Source: Notospermus geniculatus (lineage: Eukaryota; Nemertea; Pilidiophora; Heteronemertea; Lineidae). Taken from it: a stretch of DNA of 64,000 bases. The position numbers were made by a program, and so were the translations under genes. The notes beneath the pieces are model-generated. The model worked only from the letters and a program-made list of their open reading frames with translations, was not told the DNA's origin and ran no database searches. The stretch covers positions 281,272 through 345,271 of the forward strand of contig NMRB01000378.1 in NCBI GenBank assembly GCA_002633025.1, read 5' to 3'. Shown here in pieces: positions 11,551 to 22,433 of this stretch (its first letter is position 1; each line of letters starts with the position of its first letter).

Positions 11551-12920
11551 GATTTTACTCTTGAATGTTGTAAATGGTACATTTTCCAAAAAAAATTGAT
11601 CCCAAAATCCGATATCTGCTATGTGAAAGGGGACCCCACCGCTTTTGGAGTGGAAGAGAAAATAATTCATTGGCGCAAGAAATTAGGTCTTTTGCAGGGC
11701 ACTATTTATGACGTGGTGGGATCAGATAAATCGAACATTCTTGTACTTGAAAATGGTGTCCGCCTTCATCTGAAAGGCATCCCAAGGGCTTTAGTGGGAA
11801 TGCATCCCTTCGTCTTGAATCCTAGGGATTAATCCGCTATTTTTTATGTTCATTTAGAGGAATACAAGTATGAACCATTGAAGTACCGTGTCGAATTTAA
11901 AAATAAGTTTGACAAACGATGCACTGAGACAAGTATTTTTCCTGATCACCACTACGAGGCTGACTTCGATTGTAACTCGAGTTGAACTCGGGCGACTCGA
12001 GTTACAAACGAATTGCAATATCTACCGGAGTTGCCTAACTGTGCAGCAAAGATGGCGTCGAATATACCCGGCCCGACCAACCCACGACCAACCGAGGGTA
12101 GCGAAAAACTTACTCGTCCAAAATGGCTTTCAAACTGGCGGCATGTGAATCGGACGCGGGATATTTTTGTCCAAAAATGGGATTAATGCGTATTATGCTC
12201 AGTCAAAAATCGTTGTTCTTGCCAGAAATAAGTGGGGACAGGGACAGGAGCACTTTTGCCCTTGGTTTTGGGAACATCCACGCAATAAATGGCGATGATG
12301 ATGGCCTGATCATCTTCGGTACTCGGGCCAAGGCTTAAACATTTCTACCATGGCAACCATGGTGTACAAATTCATCGTTACTGGTGAATAGTCATTATTT
12401 TCATCAAAGATGAAACATACATGTATCATCATTTCATTTGCCCTGTCAGCTGATTATAGCTGATTTTTGTCTATTTAAAACGCCCGCTAAAAGTTGATGT
12501 GAACGGCCACATTGGAAATACACGTACTGAACTGACAACAACGATTTCGCTGATTTTTTAATTCGATTCGGAACCCAGGTAGGCATGCGCATTTTGGGTT
12601 TTTGACGTCATAACCGGTGGCAGATTTCCAACTTGAGTATAAGTTGTCGAGTTACAATCGAAGTCAGCCCGATATGTCAGCCTCTCGGGCTTTGCACTGC
12701 AGAAGATTCCTGTTCCAAAGGAAGGCCTTTTCAAAAACGGATCAGGGAAGTTCACATTTCAAGAAACAAAGCCCTCTTTTCTTCCACTAGCTAATTTGCG
12801 TTCTGGATATAAGTACCGCGTGTATCACCATGACGGATATTTGATCATTTTTGTACAGTCACCAGGAAATGGGCCAGATCAGAAAGAGATTTTCAGGAAG
12901 GTTTATATAGCCGCGTTTAC
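11551..12920 (+). pseudogene. Unrecognised protein-coding remnant split by a stop and a TIR element
   Basis: An open frame from 11551 to 11829 reads like real protein (for example SDICYVKGDPTAFGVEEK and later GVRLHLKGIPRALVGMHPF). A TAA stop lies at 11830-11832. The same frame then continues as EEYKYEPLKYRVEFKNKFDK up to about 11957, where a 712-bp TIR element is inserted. Beyond it at 12670-12915 a protein-like frame resumes (FTFQETKPSFLPLANLRSGY and RVYHHDGYLIIFVQSPGNG). I do not recognise the family. The stop plus the insertion indicate a dead copy. An upstream open frame, 11262-11599, may be an earlier exon but is less protein-like. Confidence 0.5.
11958..12669. mobile_element. TIR element, 712 bp
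   Basis: Perfect 23-bp inverted ends (11958-11980 and 12647-12669) starting GGCTGACTTCGATTGTAACT. It interrupts the protein-like frame above. It has no transposase frame. Confidence 0.85.
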
Positions 12921-12945
12921 ATTACACAAATTTAACCCGTCTTAA

Positions 12946-13669
12946 AGTGGTCCTAAACCGCCGGGGCGAGCGAGACAGCCTCGTTTTCATTTTCCCGCGC
13001 TACGCCAGTATGAATGAGCGCCTGTCAATCATCACGTCACGTGATTACTATGGAATTTACTACGCGATCACTGATTGGGCAAGTTCTGATAATTGACAGC
13101 TGTGTGACAGCTGATTGTCAAAGCAACATGGATGCAACCAGTTCACCGAGTCGAGATTTCTCCTCGATTCCGGGGAGTTTTAGCGGATATATTCACGCCT
13201 AAGAGTGTTCAATCCGACACGAGTGACACCATTGATGACGGTGTCGGCCGGTACATGCATGTATGCCAGGCAAGTTGGTCTTTTCTCAAAAGAAACCACA
13301 GAATTCACTGACGTTACACCGGCACGGCGGCGAGTTCCGCAGTCCGGCATTATGTTAATGATGCCATACACACAAACAACCTCCTCATCGTCTTAAAACT
13401 GAGTTCTTTCTTTATTATGAGCCACTTCGATAATGTCTCTGGACAATCCACAGCCGCTGGTCGGCATTTGCTACCTTTTTAGGCCGCCCTTTCCCTTCTT
13501 TCACTTCTCGCTTCGGCATCCTGTCTGCTGCGGTTTGCACGACCATCTCAACTCAGTGAAGGTACGTAGTGCGCATGCTCAGAAGCCAGGAGCGGAAATC
13601 GGAAGTTCCATTTTCGTGGGCGGTGAAAATGATCGGGTGCCAACTTTTGCTTGGCGGTTTAGGACCACT
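12946..13669. mobile_element. TTAA-flanked TIR element, 724 bp
   Basis: TTAA at 12942-12945 and again at 13670-13673 brackets inverted ends AGTGGTCCTAAACCGCC and its complement. TTAA duplication is the mark of piggyBac-type integration. No transposase frame is present, so the element is nonautonomous. The terminal bases differ from the common CCC start of piggyBac ends, so the superfamily is an inference from the target site. Confidence 0.8.
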
Positions 13670-13673
13670 TTAA

Positions 13674-14251
13674 TTTGCTCCGGGTCAAAACCGGGGTAGA
13701 TTCGCCCCATATCAGGTTACAGATTTCTTAAAGCAATGTAATCGAAACCGGAGTAGAATCGGGGTAGCCTTGGTTATAACAACCACACGCATGCGCAATA
13801 AATTTGAAGGACCACAGTATACGATCTCTTGTGGGTAATTTGACTGCCGACGTAGAGAAAGCCACCTAGCGGCAGGAACACAGACTACAAAAATGCGTTA
13901 CAAAACGTACATACTAAATCGGGTCCATTCATGCCGAAAATGCTCCCTTTCTCAATTCGACCGTTTTACCCCAAAGATGTGGTAGCAATTAATACCATAG
14001 GTGTGAAAACAGTGACATAAGGACCCTAATTAGCCCAAATTAGGGGCCAGGCTGAAGCGTCAAAATCACTTTTCTGGCAATGTGTTTCAAATTCAAACAG
14101 TATAAATTCATTTCAAATGTTCTGACTAGCAGAATACTTCAAAAACGAAGAAAATCTGTCAGCAAATAAATATTGTTTTTTTGCAAGCATTCACTCATCT
14201 GCGCTATTCCTCACAATGAGTATACCCCCCCCCCTCAGCTCTTATAATATA
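13674..14251. other. Intergenic stretch
   Basis: No gene seen. It contains near-repeats CGGGTCAAAACCGGGGTAG and AACCGGAGTAGAATCGGGG (13680-13765) and a poly-C run at 14225. The sequence flanking the TTAA element may itself be an older repeat. Confidence 0.5.
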
Positions 14252-14740
14252 CTAGCATGGTACCCGTCCTACGGACGGGTAGATGTGGCGCAGGCAGCTA
14301 GGGGGCCACAAAATCATGTCGAAGTCACTGTAGAAAATCCCTGAAGTTATTTCCGCGGAATAAACTTTTATTTTCGCAGAGAAAAGTTTATTTCCGCGGA
14401 GAAGTTTTCTCCACATGGAGAAAACCTTTCTCCGCGGAATAAAGTACCCGTCAAATGACGGGTGAATTTCTATTGATACCTACCTAAAAATTAGTTGCGG
14501 AAGGAACTATCTCGCTGTGGACGGGGATTTTCAAGTCTGGGTTTTCCTACTCGTGAGCACCCCACGTAGGGCCTCAGCTGTCCATGCAAGAAGCATGGTA
14601 ATTCTAGGCCTGCCAAGGACATGGTCTGTCCTTGTGACTTGTTTATTGGCATTGCAAATGACAGTGTCACTGGAATTGCAAGCGAAATCATGGCCGTCGT
14701 CCCAAAAGGCCCAAGCCCAAAAACCAATAATGAACCACAC
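14252..14740 (-). mobile_element. Helitron 3' part with helicase remnant
   Basis: On the minus strand 14740-14491 encodes the C-terminal end of a PIF1-type Helitron helicase: SFAMPINKSQGQTMSLAGLE followed by HGQLRPYVGCSRVGKP, which fits motifs V and VI (the family has INKSQGQT and the SR of motif VI). Two frames share the remnant, so it is frameshifted. Downstream at 14262-14280 is a perfect 8-bp hairpin (ACCCGTCC, loop, GGACGGGT), then six bases, then CTAG (14252-14255) next to T. That is a canonical Helitron 3' end (hairpin plus CTRR before T). A second similar hairpin lies at 14446-14462. The 5' end (TC) was not found. Confidence 0.85.
14330..14450. repeat. Clustered CCGCGGA palindromes inside the Helitron tail
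   Basis: Repeated TTTCCGCGGA and TCCGCGGAATAAA motifs in both orientations, with AAAACTT/AAAGTTT spacing and CTCCACATGGAG in the centre. The segment can fold into a long hairpin upstream of the terminal hairpin. Confidence 0.6.
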
Positions 14741-14805
14741 CTACAATAGGCCTACATGGCTAGAGTGTCCAATTTTGCTCTCAAATGCTGGGAAATGGCG
14801 TAAAA

Positions 14806-14990
14806 GCACTCTTATTTTCTTAACTTTTCCCGGGAGAGCCCCCCGGACCCCCGCCGATATTTCGGCTCGCGCCTCGGCGCTCGCTGCTAAAAATTATGGC
14901 TACGGTCCGCTATTTTATTGAATCCCCCTCCAGGACGTTCCTATGGCCCTGTTCGAATGGTCAGTCACTTGGAAGAAGTGGGATTCGAGG
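14806..14990. repeat. Dispersed CCCGGG-rich repeat, copy 1
   Basis: Motifs AGCACTCTTA, TTTTCCCGGG, CCCCCCGGACCCCC and GCCGATATTTCG in this order recur at 36777-37200. The family seems to be made of short units and is also found inside the hAT element in the UNC-93 region. Confidence 0.75.
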
Positions 14991-15368
14991 AATCATAACA
15001 TTCTGGCCAGCGAATTCACCACTCACAATGGTGTCACCAATCACAAATCGGCGGGACAGCTGCAGCACACAGGGTTGCGGCGAGCGACCCGCGTGTGACA
15101 ACATGACGTCACATGAACCCAGGTTTCCGCGGCGATGACCTATATTCTTTCGTCGATTTCGTCACTGTTTCTTTTCCTGGGGAAACCCCGCCCATGACGT
15201 CACGGAATACACAGTTCCCATGGTATCGCCAATCAGCGTCGTCCAAATCAACATAATACGTCACAAATCAACCCGTCATCGACACGTATGACTTCAGGTA
15301 GCAGTATACAGTTAGCCCCGCGACTGCGTCAGTGGCCTTTTTGGTGCGCACACCAATATTCGTAAGAG
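14991..15368. other. Intergenic stretch
   Basis: No gene seen. Contains several TGACGTCA-type sites (15107, 15196) and CACGGAATAC; nothing protein-like. Confidence 0.5.
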
Positions 15369-15522
15369 CCGCCATGCTGACAAGGAAGTCGCACTGAATA
15401 CTCCATTCGTCTCTGATTGGTCGAAATAGAATCCCATTCATGTCCAATTTAAAATGAATTTATTTCGACCAATCAGCGACGAGGGAATATTCAGTCCGGC
15501 GTCCCCGTCAGTATGGCGGTTC
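15369..15522. repeat. Short palindromic element
   Basis: Left arm 15369-15428 and right arm 15460-15522 are imperfect inverse copies (GAATACTCC/GGAATATTC, CTGATTGGTCGAAATA/TATTTCGACCAATCAG). The 31-bp spacer is AT-rich. A MITE is likely. Confidence 0.75.
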
Positions 15523-17388
15523 TACAAAAATATCTTGACAATCTTGTATGAAAATTGGACAAAGTCATCGGATAACACGCTTATATTTGGATTAATCTTT
15601 TTGACACCAGGTGAGTGGTTTAGTGCATGTTCCTAGCCATCCATTGGTATATAGAATGTCCCGATCGGTTGAATGGTTGCGGAGATCTAGCCATAAACAG
15701 TGTGAAAATTTCACTTTTTGTCCTGCCAGTAATTTTTCAAAGATGTGATTTTGTGGTGTCTCGCGAGGAAACAAGGGCATTTTCGGCCCTTTAGGGTCCT
15801 TTGATGGTGAAACTGTTGTGTTTTTCTGAACGATGAGGATTTTTTGAGTGGAAATATCTGTGTTTCCCGTTCATAAGTGTCAGGGTTTTCTTGTGAGCAA
15901 GATTTGAAGTTAAAAACAGCAGTCTGCCTGAGAGTTGGAGTTAGATCCCTTGTTATTATATATACATATTTCTGGGGTGTGTTACCCCAAGGGTCAGGGC
16001 ACGTTCCGTGTGGTGCCTTTGGACCTCGGAAACACCCACCACCCCTGCCATGTATTTGTACACTTTGTAGGCCAATTAAAGTCAGACAAAATCATTGAAT
16101 ACGATTACGAATACACTTCAGCAGCAATCAGTCAAATGATGAGGCCAGGATGAGGCGGGAAATATTCCATGGAGAAAATGTCCCTAGTATTAGGTCTCAC
16201 ACACCAGTGAGGCGCCCAGGCTACCATGGAGCCTGACCTGGAGCGACGTCGATATTCACATCATCATCTTCTAAAGCATGTAGCGCCGACAATATCGTCA
16301 TGGCGCACATCATGGCATACATTTTTGAAAAGCTTACAGCTCAGAGAACACATCTGGCCAATTTTCAAAATCATCCAACTCTGTATTGATTGCTGAAGGT
16401 GGCAATTCCAAACCCGACACGTGCCTTGAAAATGGCAAAAAAACCTGGAAATCTACTCCAAGGCCTACAAACTTCACAATTNNNNNNNNNNNNNNNNNNN
16501 NNNNNNNNNNNNNNNNNNNNNNNNTTTCTCAACCATGTGCTTGCCTCATAACAAATCCAAAATGCATGCATTTTGGATATGTTATGAAAAAATGGGGGGT
16601 CACTGCGGCGTTTTTTTCGCTACGGCCCTTCAAAATCTCACCTTCATAATTCGCGCCATTGAACAGGAGTCGACCTTGACCGAGCTACTTTTCAGCTATA
16701 AATAGCTGACCAGGCATGAACACTGTATTCTTGCGCACAGGGCACTGATAATTTGCTCATCAAATCTCCAAAACTATCTCTTCACAAAATAACTAAGACA
16801 TTAGTCTTAAAGAAATTAAAAATCGCCACACGATAGGACCATATATATGGATGGAAATCAATCGTGTTTAAAGTACTAGATTTTGGGGGGTGGACAAATC
16901 GGGCCTCGTCCCCACTGGTGAGTGAGCCCTTAGGACAGTAGAATACTGTGTAGGCCGATTAAGGATGCATGTAGAGAATTAGTGCCTGATGTGGCGAATT
17001 AGTGCTAAAGTCCGTGAAAGTGAACAAAAACCCGACAGCCGCACTCCGTACACATGATGTTTGCTTAATTATCACAACCGGCGCCGCTTCTTTCCATTGC
17101 TCTTCTGGCAAAATAGTATTGGGGAAAATCATGCATGCCAGCAGAGCAATGGCAATGCACTCTACCGAGAACCTGATAATTTCGGGCGGGCGGGTGGGGG
17201 TTTCCACGACCGGACCCTGGTCTCCCAATTACCAGTGTACATGTACCTTGCAGCGTGTTTCATCTGCTTCCCTCCCTGCGTCCATTCCTTCTCGTCGCGT
17301 CTACCACAGAATGATCAAGCAATGGGTTCGCGCATGCGTCGCTTGTGTCACGCTATTTCGCTTTATGGCAGAAAGAATAGAAAGAATA
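15523..17388. other. Intergenic stretch with assembly gap
   Basis: N run at 16482-16524. No splice-supported coding sequence. A GGACCTCGG and CCCACCACC stretch near 16020 could be old exon sequence but has no support. Confidence 0.6.
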
Positions 17389-17550
17389 AAGGGCACCGCA
17401 CACGAGTGACAATTTTGACCGATTTGTCGGCCGACTTGGCTTCCGACCGCCAAAGCGACAAGATTTGGCGCTTCTGATTGGCTGATGTCTAGTCGCGCCA
17501 CCGGTCTCGTAGGCGGTCGCCCTGATTTTGTCGCTCGTGTGCGGTGCCCT
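17389..17550. mobile_element. MITE, 162 bp
   Basis: Inverted ends AAGGGCACCGCACACGAG (17389 onward, and the inverse ending at 17550). The interior is also partly palindromic (GACAATTTTG/ATTTTGTCG, CGACC/GGTCG). No coding capacity. Confidence 0.85.
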
Positions 17551-18937
17551 TAAGAGAATTTGAACAACTCAATGATTTTCATAGAAACTCTCAGTGTTTA
17601 TTTCACACGCAAAATCACAAGGCGCATTGAGAGACATCATGAAACTTACAGATGAAAATTTACAAAAGGATCACAGAATTATATTCCATACATGAGAAGG
17701 GTCTTCCAGTCCAGAGCCGCGGTGCATGCAGACGGGGCGAATGCGTATGCAGCGGAGCCGTGGAGTGGGCAGCTGAAAGGGTCCATATTCAGTGAAAACA
17801 TCGGCAAAAACGGTTCTACCTTAATTTGAAAATCTTCACGTCGTGTGACAGATGCGAGTGTATTCGGAAGATGTCAATCAATCGACCAATCAGTCCTAAG
17901 GGAAAAGTCAAATGATGTGGGTTCACGACCCAACACACGCTACAACGACCCTACACACGCACAACCACCTGCATTTCATTCCACACAACTCCCACTTTCC
18001 CAATACTCCCCAATACTTTCCCTAATACTCTCCCCACTCCCAACACTCTCCCCCAATACCACCACATCACTTATTTCTAGAGGAACTGCTACGGCATCAC
18101 GCGGGTTGGGGATGGAAGGTTCCTCCCACCATCTAGTGTCGTCTAGTAAACCTGCTGGTCGACATCCGACATGGCTACCACCGAATCAAACATTACGTTT
18201 ACACCCCACAGAGGAAAAATCCTTTCGACCCCTTCAAAACGCCTTTCGAAGGGGTGCAATTAAGAGGTGTGAAGTCCAGATAATTGGCCTGGAATGTTTA
18301 TTCAGCTTTCTGGCTAAAGACAGAAATAACCAAAAACCCCATGTGTGCACAGCTTCAAAGTCATACAGTTGAACTGCAATTTCGTCACTAGGCCTATATC
18401 AAAAAAGTGTTTTTATTTTTGAAATATGTTGAAAAATAAAAATTTTATGGCCTTAGATATAGCAAAAAGGAGGGGTGAAATCAAAATTGAACAGCCAGTT
18501 CCTGGAATTCTGTCATGTCTGTGGCTCACGCTCCGGCTAACTCTGAATAGAGTAACTCAGATTATTGGCACTAGGGGCTCTCCATTTCATCAAAATCCCT
18601 GTGGCCTGTGGCAATGTAAACATTAATGAAAGTGCAACTCCCACAACGGAATGTCCCGATATCACATACTGTACCCGCGCTAGACTAGTACCTGGTCGTA
18701 CCGATGGTGTCGCTTTTGAATGGTAGGACCAGTCGTGCCGGCCATTTGTGGAGGAATTCTGACAGTGACGTCACTTGAAAATTTTATGTGAATTATGTAA
18801 ATTTATTCAATTCTCAATACGGCTGACGTACCAGAATGCAGATAGAAGGTGACCGACCTTTGACCCAGGAAATTCACCAATCACGCCGGGGGTTTTCCAT
18901 GTTAAAAATAGAAAATCTATCAACATAATAGTTCACA
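17551..18937. other. Intergenic stretch
   Basis: A pyrimidine-rich patch with CCCAATACT repeats at 17990-18060 inflates open frames. No gene supported. CCCGATATCACATACTGTACCC near 18656 resembles the edge of the 19890 element. Confidence 0.5.
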
Positions 18938-19775
18938 TACCGTAGAATCACCTTTCTCCGGTCACTTCATTATAAACATCAAAGTTCAATGGGAAACACC
19001 TTCGTCATGATTATGCATGAACGTCGGCCCGGATGACTGACCGCACAATGGTCTATTTGCATCGGCGTTCGCGTTGACCATTGTAGGCCTATGGTAATCT
19101 CTTCTTGGACGCAGATGAATTGATTTGGGATATTGACATGGGGTCAGGGATTGAGAATGTTGAGTGGGTTGTGGAATACAGCCTGGCTCATAAATTCTAA
19201 GGCTCATTTCAAACGTCGCTCAACTTCTGTGTGCCGAATTCGATTGCGAGATAGAATTTGCATGTTGACTTCAAGGGGGAAATGCGATGGGTATTCGGGA
19301 TTTAACTCGTGGTTTTTTTTAAAAATTAAAATACATCATGTTATGTACCAGAGTTCAATCACAGTCACTTCACTCTGTTTCGCGCTCGTCGGCAGGTTTT
19401 CACATTTCTAATCAGTGTAACAATGCATTCCCCCTCCACCAGCACCGTCAAGGAGCAAAATTTTCATTTTGAAATTTCATTGTGAAGTAGCCTAGAGTGA
19501 GCATCTGCAGGATTTTGAAACACCCTTTATGTTCCGCCAACGTGTCCGATACAACGATTCCCGCACGATCAATTCACGAACGTCCGAAGGTCAATAACAA
19601 TACGCTTCCCTCACAGTCATTGAAATCGACACCGCGGAGTCATCGTCACAGTGGCATGACTGGGACTGCATGGCGAATTGTCATTGGCCGCTCACGAAAA
19701 GGGGCATGAACAGCCAATGAATATTTAGAGGCCTTGCATATCTGACAGTGACCGGAGAAAGGTGATTCTACGGTA
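18938..19775. mobile_element. TIR element, about 840 bp
   Basis: Perfect 28-29 bp inverted ends: ACCGTAGAATCACCTTTCTC begins near 18939 and its inverse ends at 19774. No transposase frame. It abuts the next TIR element by about 115 bp. Confidence 0.8.
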
Positions 19776-19889
19776 CTTACCACCTGCGCCAGCACCGACC
19801 AATCAGAGGCACGAAGGCGGTAGGCACGCCCGGTCATAACATATGCAAACGCCCGATGTAAAATAGTTAGGATCGGGTACCAGAGTCTA

Positions 19890-21062
19890 TACCCGCGCCC
19901 CAATACCGTCCTGGGCGGGAAATCGGAGTAGGTGGTAGATTGTCGTGTGGGCCGAGCTTAGTACGGTCGAAACAGCCGTCAAGCGAATCGGCCGTATTGG
20001 TATGCAACAGCAATTAGCATGTCAAAACTTCGCGGCGGCTGTGGTGATTCACGGACAACAGCAAGTCATGGTCTGATCATCTTGCTATGCGGCCTATTCA
20101 GAAATGATCGTTGTCAACATTGTCAATTATCGACGTGCATGTACGCCCTGTGTGTTTAGTGGGGTGTAGCGCAGTGCTCTCACCGCACACAGTGTGTTAC
20201 CGAAAACACGTTCCCGAATTAAAAGTCAAGATTATCGACCAAAAATCAGATTATGAAAACCAATTTTATTAGATGAAAAAAAGATGCACAAATCATGGAG
20301 GGATGATCCATTCCATACGCGGTGTCGTGGCAACGATGCGCGGATTGATTTCGCAAAGCGTCCAAATGGCTATGTGAATGTCTACCCTTTCGTCGAGTTC
20401 ATTTTACTACAGAGCATCCTCTGCCATGTCTAGGACATGAATGTCATTATCATCATCATCAATCATTACCGTCCTCTGCTGCGTCAACCACAGGGCAACC
20501 CCCGTCCACATCATTTTCCAGATTCTCGATTAGAACCGCCGCTCGCCATCCACTGACGACGACTTGTTGTCCCACCTCATTCAGTGAATGTCTAATGTGA
20601 TTTTTTACTGGTATTGAAAATCTCAGTTTTTAAATTCAGGAACGTGTTTTTGGCAACATGATGTATACGGCAGGCGCACAGTGCAAACCTCTCCCTAGAC
20701 ACTTATTAGGGTTTTTTTCACAGTCGGCACTGCTCTATTCATTGGGTATGCTGATCCTTTGTCATGTTTGTGTTCCAAAACTTTGACAATAGGGAATGCT
20801 CGGAGTGAAAAAAAGCCATTACGTCGGTGTCGAAATTAACAACGATCATTTCTGAATAGGCCTCATTGTAAGATGATCAGACCATGACTTGCTGTAGTCC
20901 GTGAATCACCAAAACTCCCCGAAGGTTTGACATGCTAATTGCTGTTGCATATCAATAGGGCCTATTCGCTTGACGGCTGTTTCGACCGTACTAAGCTCGG
21001 CCCACATGACAATCTACCACCTACTCCGATTTCCCGCCCAGGACGGTATTGGGGCGCGGGTA
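19890..21062. mobile_element. TIR element with 225-bp inverted arms
   Basis: Left arm 19890-20114 and right arm 20839-21062 match inversely with few differences (TACCCGCGCCCCAATAC at the tip; GGTCTGATCATCTTG and CAAGATGATCAGACC inside). The 720-bp interior has no coding frame. Long arms and noncoding centre fit a nonautonomous DNA transposon. A further inner inverse pair (AACACGTTCC near 20205; GGAACGTGTT near 20640) hints at a nested structure. Confidence 0.85.
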
Positions 21063-21083
21063 CAGTATTCCTTTTCACCCAGT

Positions 21084-22433
21084 GGGCCGATTTAATAAAC
21101 GATAGTTAACCATTGGTTATGCTTAGTCAATGGTTAACCAGTGGTTTAGGAATGGTGAATTTTATAAACAGTAGTCAGCCAGTGGCTTTCTTAACCGATG
21201 GTTTGTTAGACATCGGTCGAGTTCATCAAACGACGTTCAACAAAGCCGTTAGCTAACCATTGTTCAACATTTGAGGTTGACAAAAGATTAGTTAACCCTG
21301 TTCGGAGGCAGGGTTAGCCAATGGTTTGCTGGTGGAGCGCTGCCTGTTCATAGTTCTGTCGGAGCCTATTCAGCTTCATTTGCTGCCTGAAGGTTGACGA
21401 GTGAAAGAACTTGTGCAGATGACGTCATCACAGAAAAATCCGCCATCTTGACGGTCAAAATGACGTCAAATTTTATGACGTCGGTGACCCACGTGGTGCA
21501 CTTGTAAACTTAGAAGCTGATAAACTAAATGTACAGTTTTGCAAACAGCTCCTCGGTGTTCACAAATACGTGTCCAATAATGCTGTATTGGGGGAATTGG
21601 GGAGATTTCCAATATTCATTCAAATTATAAGTCAAATGTTAAAATACTGGCACAGTTTGTCTTGTCTACCAGAAAATTATCTTTTATATAAAGCCTTATT
21701 AACTCTCAATTCCCTTGAAAGTAAAGGTACAAGCAATTGTGTAAAAGTTGCATCAACTTTATTATGAAAGATTTAAATCTGACTAATATGTTGAATAATC
21801 CTTCTAAATATTCTTCAAGTTTTATTTCCTCATCAGTAAAATCCATACTCAAGGAAAGGTTTATTTCAAAATGGAAAATGGATGCAAGTGGAGTGTGTGC
21901 GTCTTCAACCATGACGCGATCTACAGGTGGCGCACTTTGTCGTCGACGTCAGCATGGTGGACCGCCGGTCAAAAGTGACGTCATAATGAGCCACTGCACA
22001 AGCTCCATAAATCTGAACCGATTGCGTGACCTGCAGAGAGGGTGCGGTTTTGATCGGTGTATCCGACAGATTCAGGATAGGATTAACCCTCTCGTAGAGA
22101 TGAGGCGGACATTTTACTGAGATTCCGTTTTAGAAAGGACATTGTTATTGAGATTGTCACTGAAATTGACGATGACTTATTACGTAATAACACTCGTGGT
22201 TCGCCACTAACACCAATGTAACGGGTTTTACTGACTTTGCGATTTTTGCAACTTATTATTTTATTCGCGTCAAGCGCAACTGATCAATGACCAGACTGAA
22301 CCATCGGTTAGCCAATGGCTCCCTAACCATCGTCTTACAAACAAGTGTTTATAAAATCGAAAAATGGACATCGGTTAACCAGTGGTTTGTTAACCGACGG
22401 TTTAATGGAACCAATGGTTAACTTAGCAAACGT
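21084..22433. mobile_element. TIR element family 2, tandem copy 1
   Basis: Starts GGGCCGATTTAATAAACG with subterminal TTAACCATTGGTT repeats in both orientations. Its right end stops at GCAAACGT and runs straight into the first base of copy 2, so the outer 13-15 bases are missing. It contains a 380-bp LINE piece (next entry). Many copies of the motif AACCATTGGTT or AACCAATGGTT form a dense subterminal array, as in hAT and Mutator-type elements. Confidence 0.8.
21504..21883 (+). pseudogene. LINE ORF2 C-terminal fragment captured in the TIR element
   Basis: The translation reads KLNVQFCKQLLGVHKYVSNN, then AVLGELGRFPIFIQIISQML, then a YWHSL block, the region downstream of the reverse transcriptase in non-LTR retrotransposon ORF2 proteins. 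The frame changes once, near 21745. Tandem copy 2 lacks this segment and reads directly through (GGTGCACTT to GCAAGTGG), so it is an insertion in copy 1. Confidence 0.7.

Noticed and set aside
17845-18372. 175-codon open frame on the + strand
   Set aside because: Low-complexity pyrimidine-rich sequence (TLSPNTTT-type) with no domain or splice support.
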